Positions 29,146-40,400 of a stretch of DNA of 64,000 bases are shown here, in pieces. The notes beneath the pieces were generated by a model. It saw only the letters and a program-made list of their open reading frames with translations, made no database searches and was not told the DNA's origin. The stretch's first letter is position 1; each line of letters begins with the position of its first letter. This stretch comes from Paenibacillus silvae (lineage in GTDB: Bacteria > Bacillota > Bacilli > Paenibacillales > Paenibacillaceae): positions 40,489 to 104,488 of the forward strand of contig NZ_BMFU01000015.1 of assembly GCF_014639235.1 (NCBI RefSeq), given 5' to 3'. Both the position numbers and the translations under genes were made by a program.

Positions 29146-30968
29146 CTGTACGCCACCTCCCTGTGTTCGGCAGATTCGGTAAATTCCTGATAATAGGACT
29201 GGGCGTACAGTCCCTTCAGTTCCAGCAATTGTTCATGCGTTCCTTGTTCCACAATATGTCCTTGTTCCATCACCCAAATTTCGTCAGCATGCTGCACTGT
29301 AGAAAGCCGATGGGCAATAACCATGGTTGTTCTCTGTCTCATCAATACGTTAAGTGCCTTCTGAACTGCACTTTCCGATTCCGGATCAAGGGCCGATGTT
29401 GGCTCGTCCAGCAGCAGAACGGCTGCATCCTTCAGAAAAGCCCGAGCCATTGCTATACGCTGACGCTGCCCGCCGGATAAGAAACCTCCACGCTCTCCGA
29501 CATACGTCTGATAGCCGTCCGCGAGCTGCATAATGAAGGAATGCGCCTGAGCTGCCTTCGCGGCTTCAATAATCTCGTTCATAGACGCTTCTTCCCGCCC
29601 ATAGCCGATATTTTCGGCAATCGTACCGCTAAACAAATAGGAATCCTGGGTTACGACGGAAAAATGTGACCGCAGCTGTTCCGGATCAGCTCCTTCGATC
29701 AGGCTGCCAAACACGCGGATATTTCCCTGCCCCTTCGCAAGTGGATAAAAGCCGCATACAAGCTTAAACACCGTGCTCTTTCCCCCGCCGCTGGCTCCAA
29801 CAAGCGCGATGGTCTTGCCTTCCGGCACCGAGAAGCTGACATTTCGCAGGATCGGGGAGCCCTCATCGTACCCGAAGGTTACATTCTGAAACTCGATTGG
29901 CGCAGCGTTTTCTTTCAAAAGCAAACGGCCATTCTCCGTTTCGGTTGGCTGCTCCACAATTTCGGATACCCTTCTCAGAGCACCCGCCATTTCGAACGTA
30001 CGTGTGATCAGTTCCGGAATATGCTCCAGCGGCTCCAGACACAAATTCAGCAAATACAGAAAGGCGACCAGTTCTCCCGCGCCCAGCTGCCCCTGGTAGA
30101 TCAAATAACTCCCGTAACTGACAGCAAAAATGATTGGACTGATCATCAGCGTGGAAAGCAGCGGGTTAACCCAGGCTTCCCGCTTTTTCACAGCCAGCTT
30201 TTTTTGAGCTGTCAATTGCAGCAGCACTTGGTAGGAACGAGATAAAATGCCTGATAACAGATAGCTTTTTACGATAGGCATTCCGCCAAGCGTATCCTGA
30301 AGATTGACATTCATTCTGCCCATATTTGCCTGTGCTTCCTCCGTCAAACGCTCCAGCTGCTTGCCGATCCATTGCGAGACCAGCAGTGCTAACGGAAATA
30401 ACAGCAGGCTGTACAGCATCAGCTCCCACTGGAGATAGATCAAATAAGCGAAGCAGCCGATAAACAATAATGGATGATAGAACCACTGGGCGAGATCTCG
30501 AATCATAAACTGCTGGATGAGCTGCAGATCGTTGTTGATCCGGGACAACATGTCACCCGAGTGCTGCTTTTCCAAATAAGAGACCGGAAGCTTGCCGATG
30601 TGGCGCATGACATCGTTGCGGATATCCTGCACCGCCGAGGCACTGCTTCGCTCCACACCGAAGCTCATCAGAAACTTCGCAGGCACGCCGATCAGGATGA
30701 CCACAAAAACCGTGTATACGATTTGCTGAACGACCGGACCCGCTCCCTTCTCGGCCTGGGTAGTCAGCTGCTCAATCAGACTTCCCGTCCATATCTCAAT
30801 GATGGCCGCGGCAATTGCGGATAAAGTGCCAACGATCATCAAACCTTTGTGACGACCTACATAGGAAATTAGCCAGCGAAGCGCTTTCCAGGTAGCGTAA
30901 GCTGTTTGCCGCTTGGAGGGCGCTTCCGTCCCTTGCTCTTGAACAGACAGCTGCCGATCAGCTTCCAT
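29142..30968 (-). CDS. pmxC: ABC exporter PmxC (membrane-ATPase fusion)
   Basis: 608 residues from the ATG at 30968, which overlaps the pmxB stop by 11 bases and has CGGGGTG about six bases upstream; the frame's upstream extension lacks support. A six-helix membrane domain is followed by an ATPase with Walker A GASGGGKST, signature LSGGQRQRIAMARA, Walker B VLLLDEPTSALD and switch His in VIAHRLST. It is a half-size exporter of the same class as PmxD but clearly different in sequence, so a PmxC-PmxD heterodimer is plausible. The cargo is inferred from its place inside the NRPS operon. Confidence 0.93.
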   Translation of the reverse strand: MEADRQLSVQEQGTEAPSKRQTAYATWKALRWLISYVGRHKGLMIVGTLSAIAAAIIEIWTGSLIEQLTTQAEKGAGPVVQQIVYTVFVVILIGVPAKFLMSFGVERSSASAVQDIRNDVMRHIGKLPVSYLEKQHSGDMLSRINNDLQLIQQFMIRDLAQWFYHPLLFIGCFAYLIYLQWELMLYSLLLFPLALLVSQWIGKQLERLTEEAQANMGRMNVNLQDTLGGMPIVKSYLLSGILSRSYQVLLQLTAQKKLAVKKREAWVNPLLSTLMISPIIFAVSYGSYLIYQGQLGAGELVAFLYLLNLCLEPLEHIPELITRTFEMAGALRRVSEIVEQPTETENGRLLLKENAAPIEFQNVTFGYDEGSPILRNVSFSVPEGKTIALVGASGGGKSTVFKLVCGFYPLAKGQGNIRVFGSLIEGADPEQLRSHFSVVTQDSYLFSGTIAENIGYGREEASMNEIIEAAKAAQAHSFIMQLADGYQTYVGERGGFLSGGQRQRIAMARAFLKDAAVLLLDEPTSALDPESESAVQKALNVLMRQRTTMVIAHRLSTVQHADEIWVMEQGHIVEQGTHEQLLELKGLYAQSYYQEFTESAEHREVAYR

Positions 30969-33900
30969 GCAGCACCCCGATAGCCGCCTCGTTCTGCTGC
31001 TTGATTCGCTGCAAAATGTCCCGGATGACCAGAACCGTTTCATCTACATGTGTGAGTTCAAGCAATGCCTCATGCGCACCCTCCAGCCGGTAATCGGTGT
31101 AAGCTTCTGTTGTAGCCCTCTGCCATGATGGCAGCTGGTGCTCCCGGCGGAACGCCTCACTGTCCTTTGCAATCAACTCGTAAATACGGGCTGTAATGGT
31201 CCCTGTATTCTTCAGCTGTGCTTCGTACGCCAAGGTTGCTCTGACCTTGCGGTGAACGCGTTCCCGTACAAGCGGGTTGCTCATCAATTCCTTCTCTTCT
31301 TCGTCGAAATCGGCCAGCATCTCTTCGAGCTCTTTCTTCGACGTTTCCGGAGGCGTCAGGGTGTCCTTAATCCATGAATCCACCATGATCACATCTGATA
31401 CACAATACCCTCTCTCCTCCATCGTTTTGGCTACCTCAAACGTCAGGTTGCCTCCGAAGCAGTAGCCGAGCAGCACGTAGGGACCTACAGGCTGGATGCG
31501 AATCATTTCATCCACATAACGGTTCAGCATTGCCGTGTAATCGGTGGTATCGTCCATAAAATCAATGCCATAGAGCAAGAACTGTCCGTCGAGTCTGCTG
31601 GCGAGTTCTCGGTAACCGATACCAAAACCGCTGCCCGGAGGAAAACAGAACACGTTTAGATCCCCTGTTTTATTCAGCTTCATAAAAGAATCTCCACCCT
31701 TGCTCAGACCCAGATCCCCCTCTCCGTAGGCCATAGCTTCAACAGTTACATGATGGAGATGGCGGTTAAGCGGTATCTCCATGCCCGTTTCATCGTAAAC
31801 GGCTTGAACAAGCCTCATCAGACTTATTGAGTTGCCACCTAGCTCAAAAAAATTATCCTTTACGCCGACCTGCGGGACGCCAAGGGTATCCTGCCAGATT
31901 CGGGCAATCTTCATTTCGAGCAGTGTTCTCGGTACAACATATTCTGTTCCTCCAGTCGCGGCTTCCTCGGGCGCAGGCAATGCTTGGCGGTCGATTTTCC
32001 CGTTCGGGGTCAGCGGCATTTCCAAAAGCTGAACAAAGTGGGAAGGAATCATATACCCGGGAAGCTTCCTGGCAAGCTGCTCCTTGAGTTCATGCGCCAT
32101 CAGCCTTGTCTCCGCAACATAATAAGCAACAAGCTGTTTATGACCGTTCGTATCGTCACGATCGAGCACCTTCGCTTCCTGTACATTCGCAATTTTGAGC
32201 AGCTGCGTCTCGATCTCGTCCAGCTCAATTCGATATCCGCGAATTTTCACCTGATGGTCGATTCGGCCCAGGTATTCGATATTGCCATCCGGCAGCCACG
32301 CCGCCAGGTCACCTGAACGGTACAGCTTCTCCCCCTCTGCAAACGGGGAATCCACAAACTTCTCCGCCGTCAGATCCGGGCGGTTCAAATAACCTCTCGC
32401 CAGCCCTTCCCCGGCTATGTACATTTCTCCGGCTACGCCGATTGGCACAGGGCGGCGGTTATCATCCAGCACATACACACGCAGCGTTGGAATGGGCTTG
32501 CCGATATTACTCTTCGCTGCTTCGATCTCGGTCCATGTAATTTCCTTATACGTTACGTGAACCGTCGTCTCTGTAATGCCATACATATTGATCAGCTTGG
32601 TCTCCGGATACTTCGTCTTGAATCCCTTGAGCAGCAGCGGACTGAGTGCTTCCCCCCCGAAGATGACGCTCCGAATTGTCAGATTGTGCGGATGATCCAC
32701 CAGAAGCTTACGGAGCAACTGATAGAAGTACGTGGGGGTCTGGTTCAAAATCGTGACCTGCTCCCGGCTCAGCAGCGCCAGGAAATCGGCTGGATTTTTC
32801 GCTGTGAGCGGCGGTACGATCACCAGCTTGCCTCCGTACAGCAGTGCCCCGTACATCTCCCAGACGGAGAAATCAAAACAGAACGAGTGGAACAACGTCC
32901 ACGTATCGGACGGACCGAAGTCGAACAGGTTTTTGTCATTGAACAGAAGACGCACGACATTTTTATGCTCAATCAACGTACCCTTCGGTTTGCCCGTAGT
33001 TCCCGACGTGTAGATCACATAGGCCAGATTGCCCGGCCCGGAAATCGGCTCCAGATTTGAAGCTTCCCTGGCATCTGCCGAGTGGTTCGTCCAGCTATCC
33101 TCCCTAACAAAATCATTTAATTCGAGACGTGGTCCTGCGAAGTCTGTTTTCTCGTGCAAATGCTTTTGAATGAGCAGCAACGGTGCGCCCGAATCCTCGA
33201 TCATGAAGCGGATACGCTCCTGCGGGTAGTCGGGATCAACAGGCACGTAGGCACCACCCGCTTTCAGAATTGCCAGAATGCCAACAACCATATCCAGTGA
33301 GCGCTCAGCGAGAATGGCTACCAGTTGATCCGCTTCGACTCCCGTCTCCCGCAGCTTCCGTGCCAACCGATTGGAACGTTCGTTCAGTTCTCGGTAGGTC
33401 AGCTGCCGCTCATTCATGACCACGGCGACGCTGTTTGGATAAAGCTCCGCTTGTTCTTCAAACAAACCGTGAATGGTTTGGCCCCGATCATACCCGGTTT
33501 CGGTATCATTAAAAATGTTGAGCAATGTCTGCATCTCTTCAGGGGAAAGTACATCGACTTGTCCAAGCTCCAGATCCGGCTGAGATAAAAGCATGGACAG
33601 GAGCCGAACTAAATGATCGGCCACCTGTTCTACAAATGCCCGCTCATAACGCTGCTCATTAAAGCTTATTCCCAACTCAATGGAGTCGTTTTGTCGGTTG
33701 AAGCGAAAAGCAGTATCAGCTGACACCCATTGATGGAACGAGTCGGAATGAATCGGGTCGAAGGATGCAAGCGTGTTAATCATTGGAAGACCTTCTTCGG
33801 TGTAATCCAGATGGAGCGGCTCCACCATTTTTCGAAAAGGCAGATGCTGATGCTCCAGCGCCTCACCGATGGAGGCTTTGATGCCACCCAGCAGCGTTTT

Positions 33901-34269
33901 CAGCGTCGTCTGGTGGCTCACGGACGTTTTGATGATCAGGATGTCATGCGGCGGTGCAGTCCCGTCGGAGTCCGGGCTATAAGAGGGCATGCCGACTAAC
34001 AGCTGCTTCTGCCCGGTATATTTAAAAAGCAGACTTTTAACTCCTGCCAAAACAATCATGTACATCGCCATATCCGAACCGTTACCGAGGCGAATGATTC
34101 TCTCTGAGAGCTCACCCGGCAGAGTAAGGTGAAGCAAGGCTGGTTCAGTTGCTGCTTCAGCACCCGCGGATAGGTTGGAGGCGGGACTGTAGGGAAGAAA
34201 GCTCAGGCTGTCCTCAGCGTTGAATTTGCCACTCCAGTACTGTTCTTCCTTTTCAAATAAAGATTTCAT
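30958..34269 (-). CDS. pmxB: Polymyxin synthetase PmxB, module 10 and thioesterase
   Basis: 1103 residues. Residues about 1-240 match only the C-terminal lobe of a condensation domain and lack the HHxxxDG motif. A10 follows (about 265-750; pocket D-F-W-N-I-G-M-V-H, threonine), then a carrier with LGGNSIS near residue 810, then a type I thioesterase from about 850. The thioesterase nucleophile elbow reads LLGYCFGGNL, so Cys937 replaces the usual Ser; the likely triad is Cys937, Asp964 and His1066. By analogy with polymyxin it should release the decapeptide by joining the Thr10 carboxyl to the Dab4 side chain. The ATG has GGGGAGG four bases upstream. A 174-base gap separates it from pmxA. Confidence 0.95.
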   Translation of the reverse strand: MKSLFEKEEQYWSGKFNAEDSLSFLPYSPASNLSAGAEAATEPALLHLTLPGELSERIIRLGNGSDMAMYMIVLAGVKSLLFKYTGQKQLLVGMPSYSPDSDGTAPPHDILIIKTSVSHQTTLKTLLGGIKASIGEALEHQHLPFRKMVEPLHLDYTEEGLPMINTLASFDPIHSDSFHQWVSADTAFRFNRQNDSIELGISFNEQRYERAFVEQVADHLVRLLSMLLSQPDLELGQVDVLSPEEMQTLLNIFNDTETGYDRGQTIHGLFEEQAELYPNSVAVVMNERQLTYRELNERSNRLARKLRETGVEADQLVAILAERSLDMVVGILAILKAGGAYVPVDPDYPQERIRFMIEDSGAPLLLIQKHLHEKTDFAGPRLELNDFVREDSWTNHSADAREASNLEPISGPGNLAYVIYTSGTTGKPKGTLIEHKNVVRLLFNDKNLFDFGPSDTWTLFHSFCFDFSVWEMYGALLYGGKLVIVPPLTAKNPADFLALLSREQVTILNQTPTYFYQLLRKLLVDHPHNLTIRSVIFGGEALSPLLLKGFKTKYPETKLINMYGITETTVHVTYKEITWTEIEAAKSNIGKPIPTLRVYVLDDNRRPVPIGVAGEMYIAGEGLARGYLNRPDLTAEKFVDSPFAEGEKLYRSGDLAAWLPDGNIEYLGRIDHQVKIRGYRIELDEIETQLLKIANVQEAKVLDRDDTNGHKQLVAYYVAETRLMAHELKEQLARKLPGYMIPSHFVQLLEMPLTPNGKIDRQALPAPEEAATGGTEYVVPRTLLEMKIARIWQDTLGVPQVGVKDNFFELGGNSISLMRLVQAVYDETGMEIPLNRHLHHVTVEAMAYGEGDLGLSKGGDSFMKLNKTGDLNVFCFPPGSGFGIGYRELASRLDGQFLLYGIDFMDDTTDYTAMLNRYVDEMIRIQPVGPYVLLGYCFGGNLTFEVAKTMEERGYCVSDVIMVDSWIKDTLTPPETSKKELEEMLADFDEEEKELMSNPLVRERVHRKVRATLAYEAQLKNTGTITARIYELIAKDSEAFRREHQLPSWQRATTEAYTDYRLEGAHEALLELTHVDETVLVIRDILQRIKQQNEAAIGVLHGS
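32203..33483 (-). repeat. Thr adenylation domain A10, repeated in pmxE
   Basis: Partner of the A2 repeat at about 21489-22775. The two copies lie about 11 kb apart in the same orientation, separated by the ABC transporter genes and module 1 of pmxE. Confidence 0.88.
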
Positions 34270-34443
34270 TCGTACCTCCCCTAAAAATGAAGTGACCGCA
34301 TGCCCTGACGCAGGTCCGAAGAAAATTGCCTTCGGCCTGCGCGTTTACGGGCCGGATTTACGGGCTTGCACGTGGTTTTCCGTTTTCCCTGAGAGACGCG
34401 CCGCCTTTGCTTGACACAGCAGAGCGCGCTTCCGCTGGAAACA

Positions 34444-37400
34444 TTAGAAAGCAAATTCGATCGTGTCGACGACACGCTTTGCGCCTTCTGACGGTTTATG
34501 ACATTCGATGCGGCTCAACTCAAGTTGTGGATTCTCCGCAATTTGAGTCAGAATTCGCAGGTAATCCTCGGTCAGGGTGCGAATCATCGTTTCTTTGAAC
34601 AGCTTGGTGGCGTAGAAGAACCCCCCGCTTAATGACCCGTTATTTTCATAAATAAAGAGAGTCAGATCAAACTTCGCTTCTTCCAATTGGTCAAGCTCGT
34701 AATTTTTCAGACGGATTCCTTCCAGCTCGGCGTCTCGTTCTTCAATATTTTGCATGTCAAAAACAGCATCAAACAACGGGAAACGGCCAGGCTCTCGCTT
34801 CACATTCAAACGCTCCACAAGTTCCTCGAATGGATAATCCTGATTTTCGAAGGCTCCAAGTGCCGTTTCCTTGACTTCATCCAGGTAGGACAAGAACGTT
34901 TTGTTACCTGACGGACGATTGCGAAGTGCCAGCGTATTTACAAACATACCGATGATCGGCTCCAAGTCAGTATTGGTTCTTGCTGCCACCGGCGTGCCTA
35001 CAATTAAGTCCTCATGACCGCTATATTTGGACAGCAGCACCGTATAAGCCGCAAGCAATACCATGAACAGCGTGCTTTCGCGCTGGGCCGCCAGTTCGCG
35101 CAGCCGTGCAGAGAGAGCAGCTTCGACGTCGAAATCCAGATGCGCGCCTTGGTAGCTACGAACTGCAGACCGTTCATAATCCGTCGGCAGGTCCGCCGTT
35201 GGCAGCTCACCTTCGAAGGTTTGCAGCCAGTACGCTTCCTGCTGCCCGATTCGCTCCAGATGAGCTTTTGACTGCTGCCAAACAGCATAGTCCTTGTATT
35301 GAATGCGCAGTGGTGGCAGCTCTTCTCCTGCATAAAAACTTGAGAATTCATCCATTACAATTGCCATGGATACTCCGTCGGACACGATATGGTGCATGTC
35401 GAAAAGGAGAATATGCAGGTCCGGCCCCAGTTCGATGACTCCGGTTCGCAGCAGTGGCGGCTTGTCGAGCTCAAACGGACGAACGAAGCTGCGAATGATC
35501 TGCTCAATCTGAGCCGCATCCTCTGGATCTGCCTGATGATGCTCGACAGCAAAATCCACCTGTGAATAAATCCGCTGAACCGCTTCACCCTTCACGATCT
35601 CAAAACCGGTGCGCAGCGACTCATGCCTTATGATCAATTTCCGCATCGCGGCTTCAAAGCGCTCTACATCAAAATGACCTTCCATCTGCACCAGCTCCGG
35701 CATGTTGTACAGCTGATCCGCTCCATCCAGCGTATGTTGAATGAACAGGCGTTTCTGCGCAGAGGACAGAGGGTAGCATTCTCTCTCCTCCGCTTGAGGT
35801 ATGACCTCATGCTCCTGCCGCTCCATCCGGGCCATCACCTCCGCCATCGACGCAATCGTCGAATGACGGAATACATCACGCAGCGGCAGATTGACGTTGA
35901 ATTCCTTAAATACCTTGCCTGCCAGCGTCGTCGCCCGCAGCGAATGCCCGCCAATGTCGAAGAAGTTGTCGTACACGCCGATCTGCTTCGCATGCCCCAG
36001 CACATCCTGCCAGATCGCAGCCAGCTTCGCTTCCAGCTTATTGCGCGGTGCAACGTACTCCGTTCCACTTCCTGCTTCTCCTTCCGTCGCTGGCAGTGCC
36101 TTTCGATCCACCTTTCCGTTTGGTGTCAAAGGCAGATGCTCCAGCTCCACGAAGTAGGACGGGATCATGTAACCTGGAAGCTCCTGTGCTAGCGCACTGC
36201 GCAGATCGTTCACTGCCAGTTCCGTTTCGGCATCCGGCGTATAATACGCGCACAGCGCCTTCTGCCCGTTCGCATCACTTCGAACCAGCACCACCGCTTC
36301 ACGAACACCTGCCACCTGCAGCAGCTGCGACTCGATCTCACCCGTCTCAATCCGGTAGCCCCGGATTTTCGCCTGGTTGTCGATTCGACCGATGAAGTCC
36401 ACATTGCCGTCCTCCATCCACCGCGCCAGGTCTCCTGTGCGGTACAGCCGCTCCCCGGCGAAGAAGGGACTATCCACAAACTTCTCTGCCGTCAGCTCCG
36501 CACGGTTCAAGTAACCGCGCGCCACACCAACACCGCCAATCACCAGCTCGCCCAGCACCCCAACGGGCACCGGATTCAGATGCGCATCCACGATGTAGAA
36601 TCTCGCATTCAGCCAGGCCTTGCCAATCGGCACATGGCCCGTCTGCGGCAGCTGGCTCAGCGGCTCGTCATAGAAGCTAGAATCGATGGCGGCTTCCGTC
36701 ACGCCGTAGGCATTGATGATACGGAATGTTGAGCCGAACCGCTCCTGCAAGGTGCGATAATCTGCAACGCTGCAGCTATCCGAGCTTGTGATCAGTAGCT
36801 CCATCGAGCAGATATCCAGCTTCTGCTCGTACACGTACTGCATGAACGGCACAATCAATGCAGGTGTCGATTCGAAAATAGTCACCTGCTCCCGCTCTAT
36901 CCAGTGGTGCAGACGGGATGGATCAATCCGGTCGTCCTTAGGCACGATGACCATTGTGCCCCCGTTGTACAGCGATCGTGCAATATCACCCACGAATACG
37001 TCAAACGAGAAGCTCGCAAGCTGCATCAGCCGCACCGGGAACTGATCCAATCGGTACTCCCGTCGGTAGCCTGCCGCTGTATTGACCAGGCTCCGATGCT
37101 CGATCATCACACCCTTCGGCTTGCCAGTGGTTCCCGACGTGTAGATCACATACGCCAAGTCCCCTGGACGAGCTTCATGGAAGCTGTCCATGCCAGAAAC
37201 CAGACGGGAGCTTTGGTCAAAGCCCAACACCGGCGCATTCGTTTGCTGCTCGCTGTACGCTGCTTCATCGTCGAGGTACAGCACGGTCGCCAGTGCCAGC
37301 TGCGCTTCACCCAGCCAGGCTTCGGCACGCTCGCGCAGTGGCGTTTGCGTCAGCAGCACCTTCGCCCCGCTGTCCTCCAGCATGAAACGCACGCGGTCTG

Positions 37401-40400
37401 CCGGATAATCCGGGTCCAGTGGAACATATGCCCCGCCTGCTTTCCAGACAGCCAGCACCGCTATTAGCAGATCCACCGAGCGCTCGGCAAGAATGCCAAC
37501 GATCGACTCCCGGCCGATGCCGCTGGTGCGCAGTGTCGCCGCCAGACGGTTCGCCCGCACATTCAGCTCCGCATACGTCAGGCGGTCATTCTCATACACA
37601 ACAGCTTCTGCCTCCGGCATGCGTTCCGCCTGTATCTCGAACAGCCTGTGGAATGCTGCCACAGGAGCTGCTTCCGCCTGCGCCGGGTTAAATGCGCTGA
37701 TCATTTCTTCTTTTTCCTCCGCCGTCAGCAGGCTAAGCTCAGCAATTTTAGCATCTGGACGGCTTACGATCGTCACGAGCAACTGCTCATAATGTTTCGC
37801 CAGCCGTTCAATCGTCTCCCTTTTATATAGAGCCGTTGCATATTCGAAGCTGTAATCCAAACCGCCATTTTCCTCGCCCACATCCAGGCTGATATCAAAT
37901 TTCGCTGTATCCAGCAGGCCCGGGTAAGGCGTCATGCGAAGCCCTTCCAGCTCAAATGCCTCGTTCTCTGTATTCTGCATCGTAAACATCGTATCGAAGA
38001 GTGGATTGCGGCTTAAATCACGGGTCACCTGCACCTTGTCCACCAATTGTTCAAACGGATAGTTCTGATGCTCGAAGGCATGCAGAGTTGTTTCCTTGAC
38101 TTCGTTCAGGTAGGACAGAAAGGTCTTCACCGATGCCGGATAACTGCGGATTGCCAGTGTATTCAAGAACATTCCGATCAATGGCTGCACATCTTCATGG
38201 TTCCTTCCGGCAATCGGCGTACCCACGATTACATCCTCCTGACCGGAATATTTGTGCAGAAGAACGTTATACGCCGCAAGCAGCACCATAAACAGTGTCG
38301 TGCCTGTTTCCGAAGCCAGCTGCTTCAGACCTTCTGTTTTAGAAGCATCAAAGAAAAACTCCAGCGTCTGACCTTCATAGCTCTGAACAGCAGGACGCGG
38401 ATAGTCGGTCGGCATTTCCAGCACTGGAAGCTCGCCTTCAAACCTGCTCAGCCAATACGTCTCCTGCTGCTGAAGCCGTTCCTGCTGCTTCGGCGAATGC
38501 TGCCAAACGGTATAGTCTTTATACTGAATGCGCAACGGCTCCAATGGCTCCCCACCATACAAACGAACGAATTCCTCGACGAAGATTTCCATCGAAACGC
38601 CATCGGAAATAATATGATGCATGTCATACATCAGAATATGGCGTTCCGGGGCAAGCTGGGCAAGACCCACCCTTAACAGCGGAGGCTTCGCCATGTCAAA
38701 CGGACGAATGAAACCACGAACTGTCTCTTCGACCTCTTGCTCTTCGACTTGATAGAACTCCACCGCAAAATTCACGTTCTGGTAAACCCGTTGTGATGCT
38801 TCGCCATCCATCATTTCCAACCCGGTGCGCAAGATTTCATGCCGCGCCACAAGCTTACGGAACGTTTCTTCGAACCTTGATTTGTCCAAAGCACCCTCCA
38901 GCAGCATCGCCTCCGGCATGTTGTAGCTAAGCTCCGCACCCTCCAGCTGATTCAGGATAAAGAGACGTTTCTGGGCAAAAGATTGCGGGTACACCTCCCG
39001 GTCTTCTGCCACCGGAATCGAAACAAATTGCTGTTGATCCAGACGGGCAATGGCCGCCGCCATACTCTCGATCGTGGAATGGCGGAACACGTCACGCAGA
39101 GGTAAATCCACGTTTAACGTTTTATGAATCTTGCTGACCAGCGTCGTTGCCCGCAGGGAATGCCCGCCGATGTCGAAGAAGTTGTCGTACACCCCGATCT
39201 GCTTCACATGCCCCAGCACATCCTGCCAGATCGCAGCCAGCTTCGCTTCCAGCTTATTGCGCGGTGCAACGTACTCTGTTCCACTTCCTGCTTCTCCTTC
39301 CGGTGCTGGCAGTGCCTTTCGATCTACCTTTCCGTTCGGTGTCAAAGGCAAATGCTCAAGCTCCACGAAGTAGGACGGGATCATGTAACCGGGCAGCTCC
39401 TGTGCTAGCGCACTGCGCAGATCATTCACTGCCAATTCCGTTTCGGCATCCGGCGTGTAATATGCGCACAGCGTCTTCTGCCCGTTAGCATCACTTCGAA
39501 CCAGCACCACTGCTTCACGCACACCTGCCACCTGCAGCAGCTTCGCTTCGACTTCCCCCGTTTCGATCCGGTAGCCCCGGATTTTCGCCTGGTTGTCGAT
39601 TCGACCGATGAAGTCTACATTGCCGTCCTCCATCCACCGCGCTAAATCTCCTGTGCGATATAGCCGTTCCCCGGCGACGAATGGACTGTCCACAAACTTC
39701 TCTGCCGTCAGCTCCACACGGTTCAAGTAACCACGTGCCACACCGGCGCCGCCAATCACCAGCTCGCCCAGCACGCCAACAGGTACCGGATTCAGATGGG
39801 CATCCACGATGTAAAATCTCGCATTCAGCCACGCTTTGCCAATCGGCACATGGCCCGTCTGCGGCAGCTGGGTCAGCGGCTCGTCATAGAAGCTGGAGTC
39901 AATCGCCGCTTCGGTCACGCCGTAGGCGTTAATAATGCGGAACGATGAGCCGAACCGCTCCTGCAAGGTGCGATAATCTGCAACGCTGCAGCTATCCGAG
40001 CTTGTGATCAGCAGCTCCATCGAGCGGATATCCAGCTTCTGCTCGTACACATACTGCATGAACGGCACAATCAATGCTGGTGTCGATTCGAAAATAGTCA
40101 CCTGCTCCCGCTCCATCCAGTGGTGCAGACGGGATGGATCAATCCGGTCGTCCTTAGGCACAATTACCATCGTGCCGCCGTTGTACAGCGTGCGTGCAAT
40201 ATCACCCACAAACACGTCAAATGAGAAGCTTGCGAGCTGCATCAACCGCACCGGGAACTGATCCAATCGGTATTCCCGTCGATAGCCTGCCGCTGTATTG
40301 ACCAGGCTCCGATGCTCGATCATCACACCCTTCGGCTTGCCGGTGGTTCCCGACGTGTAGATCACATACGCCAAGTCCTCTGGACGAGCTTCATGGAAGC

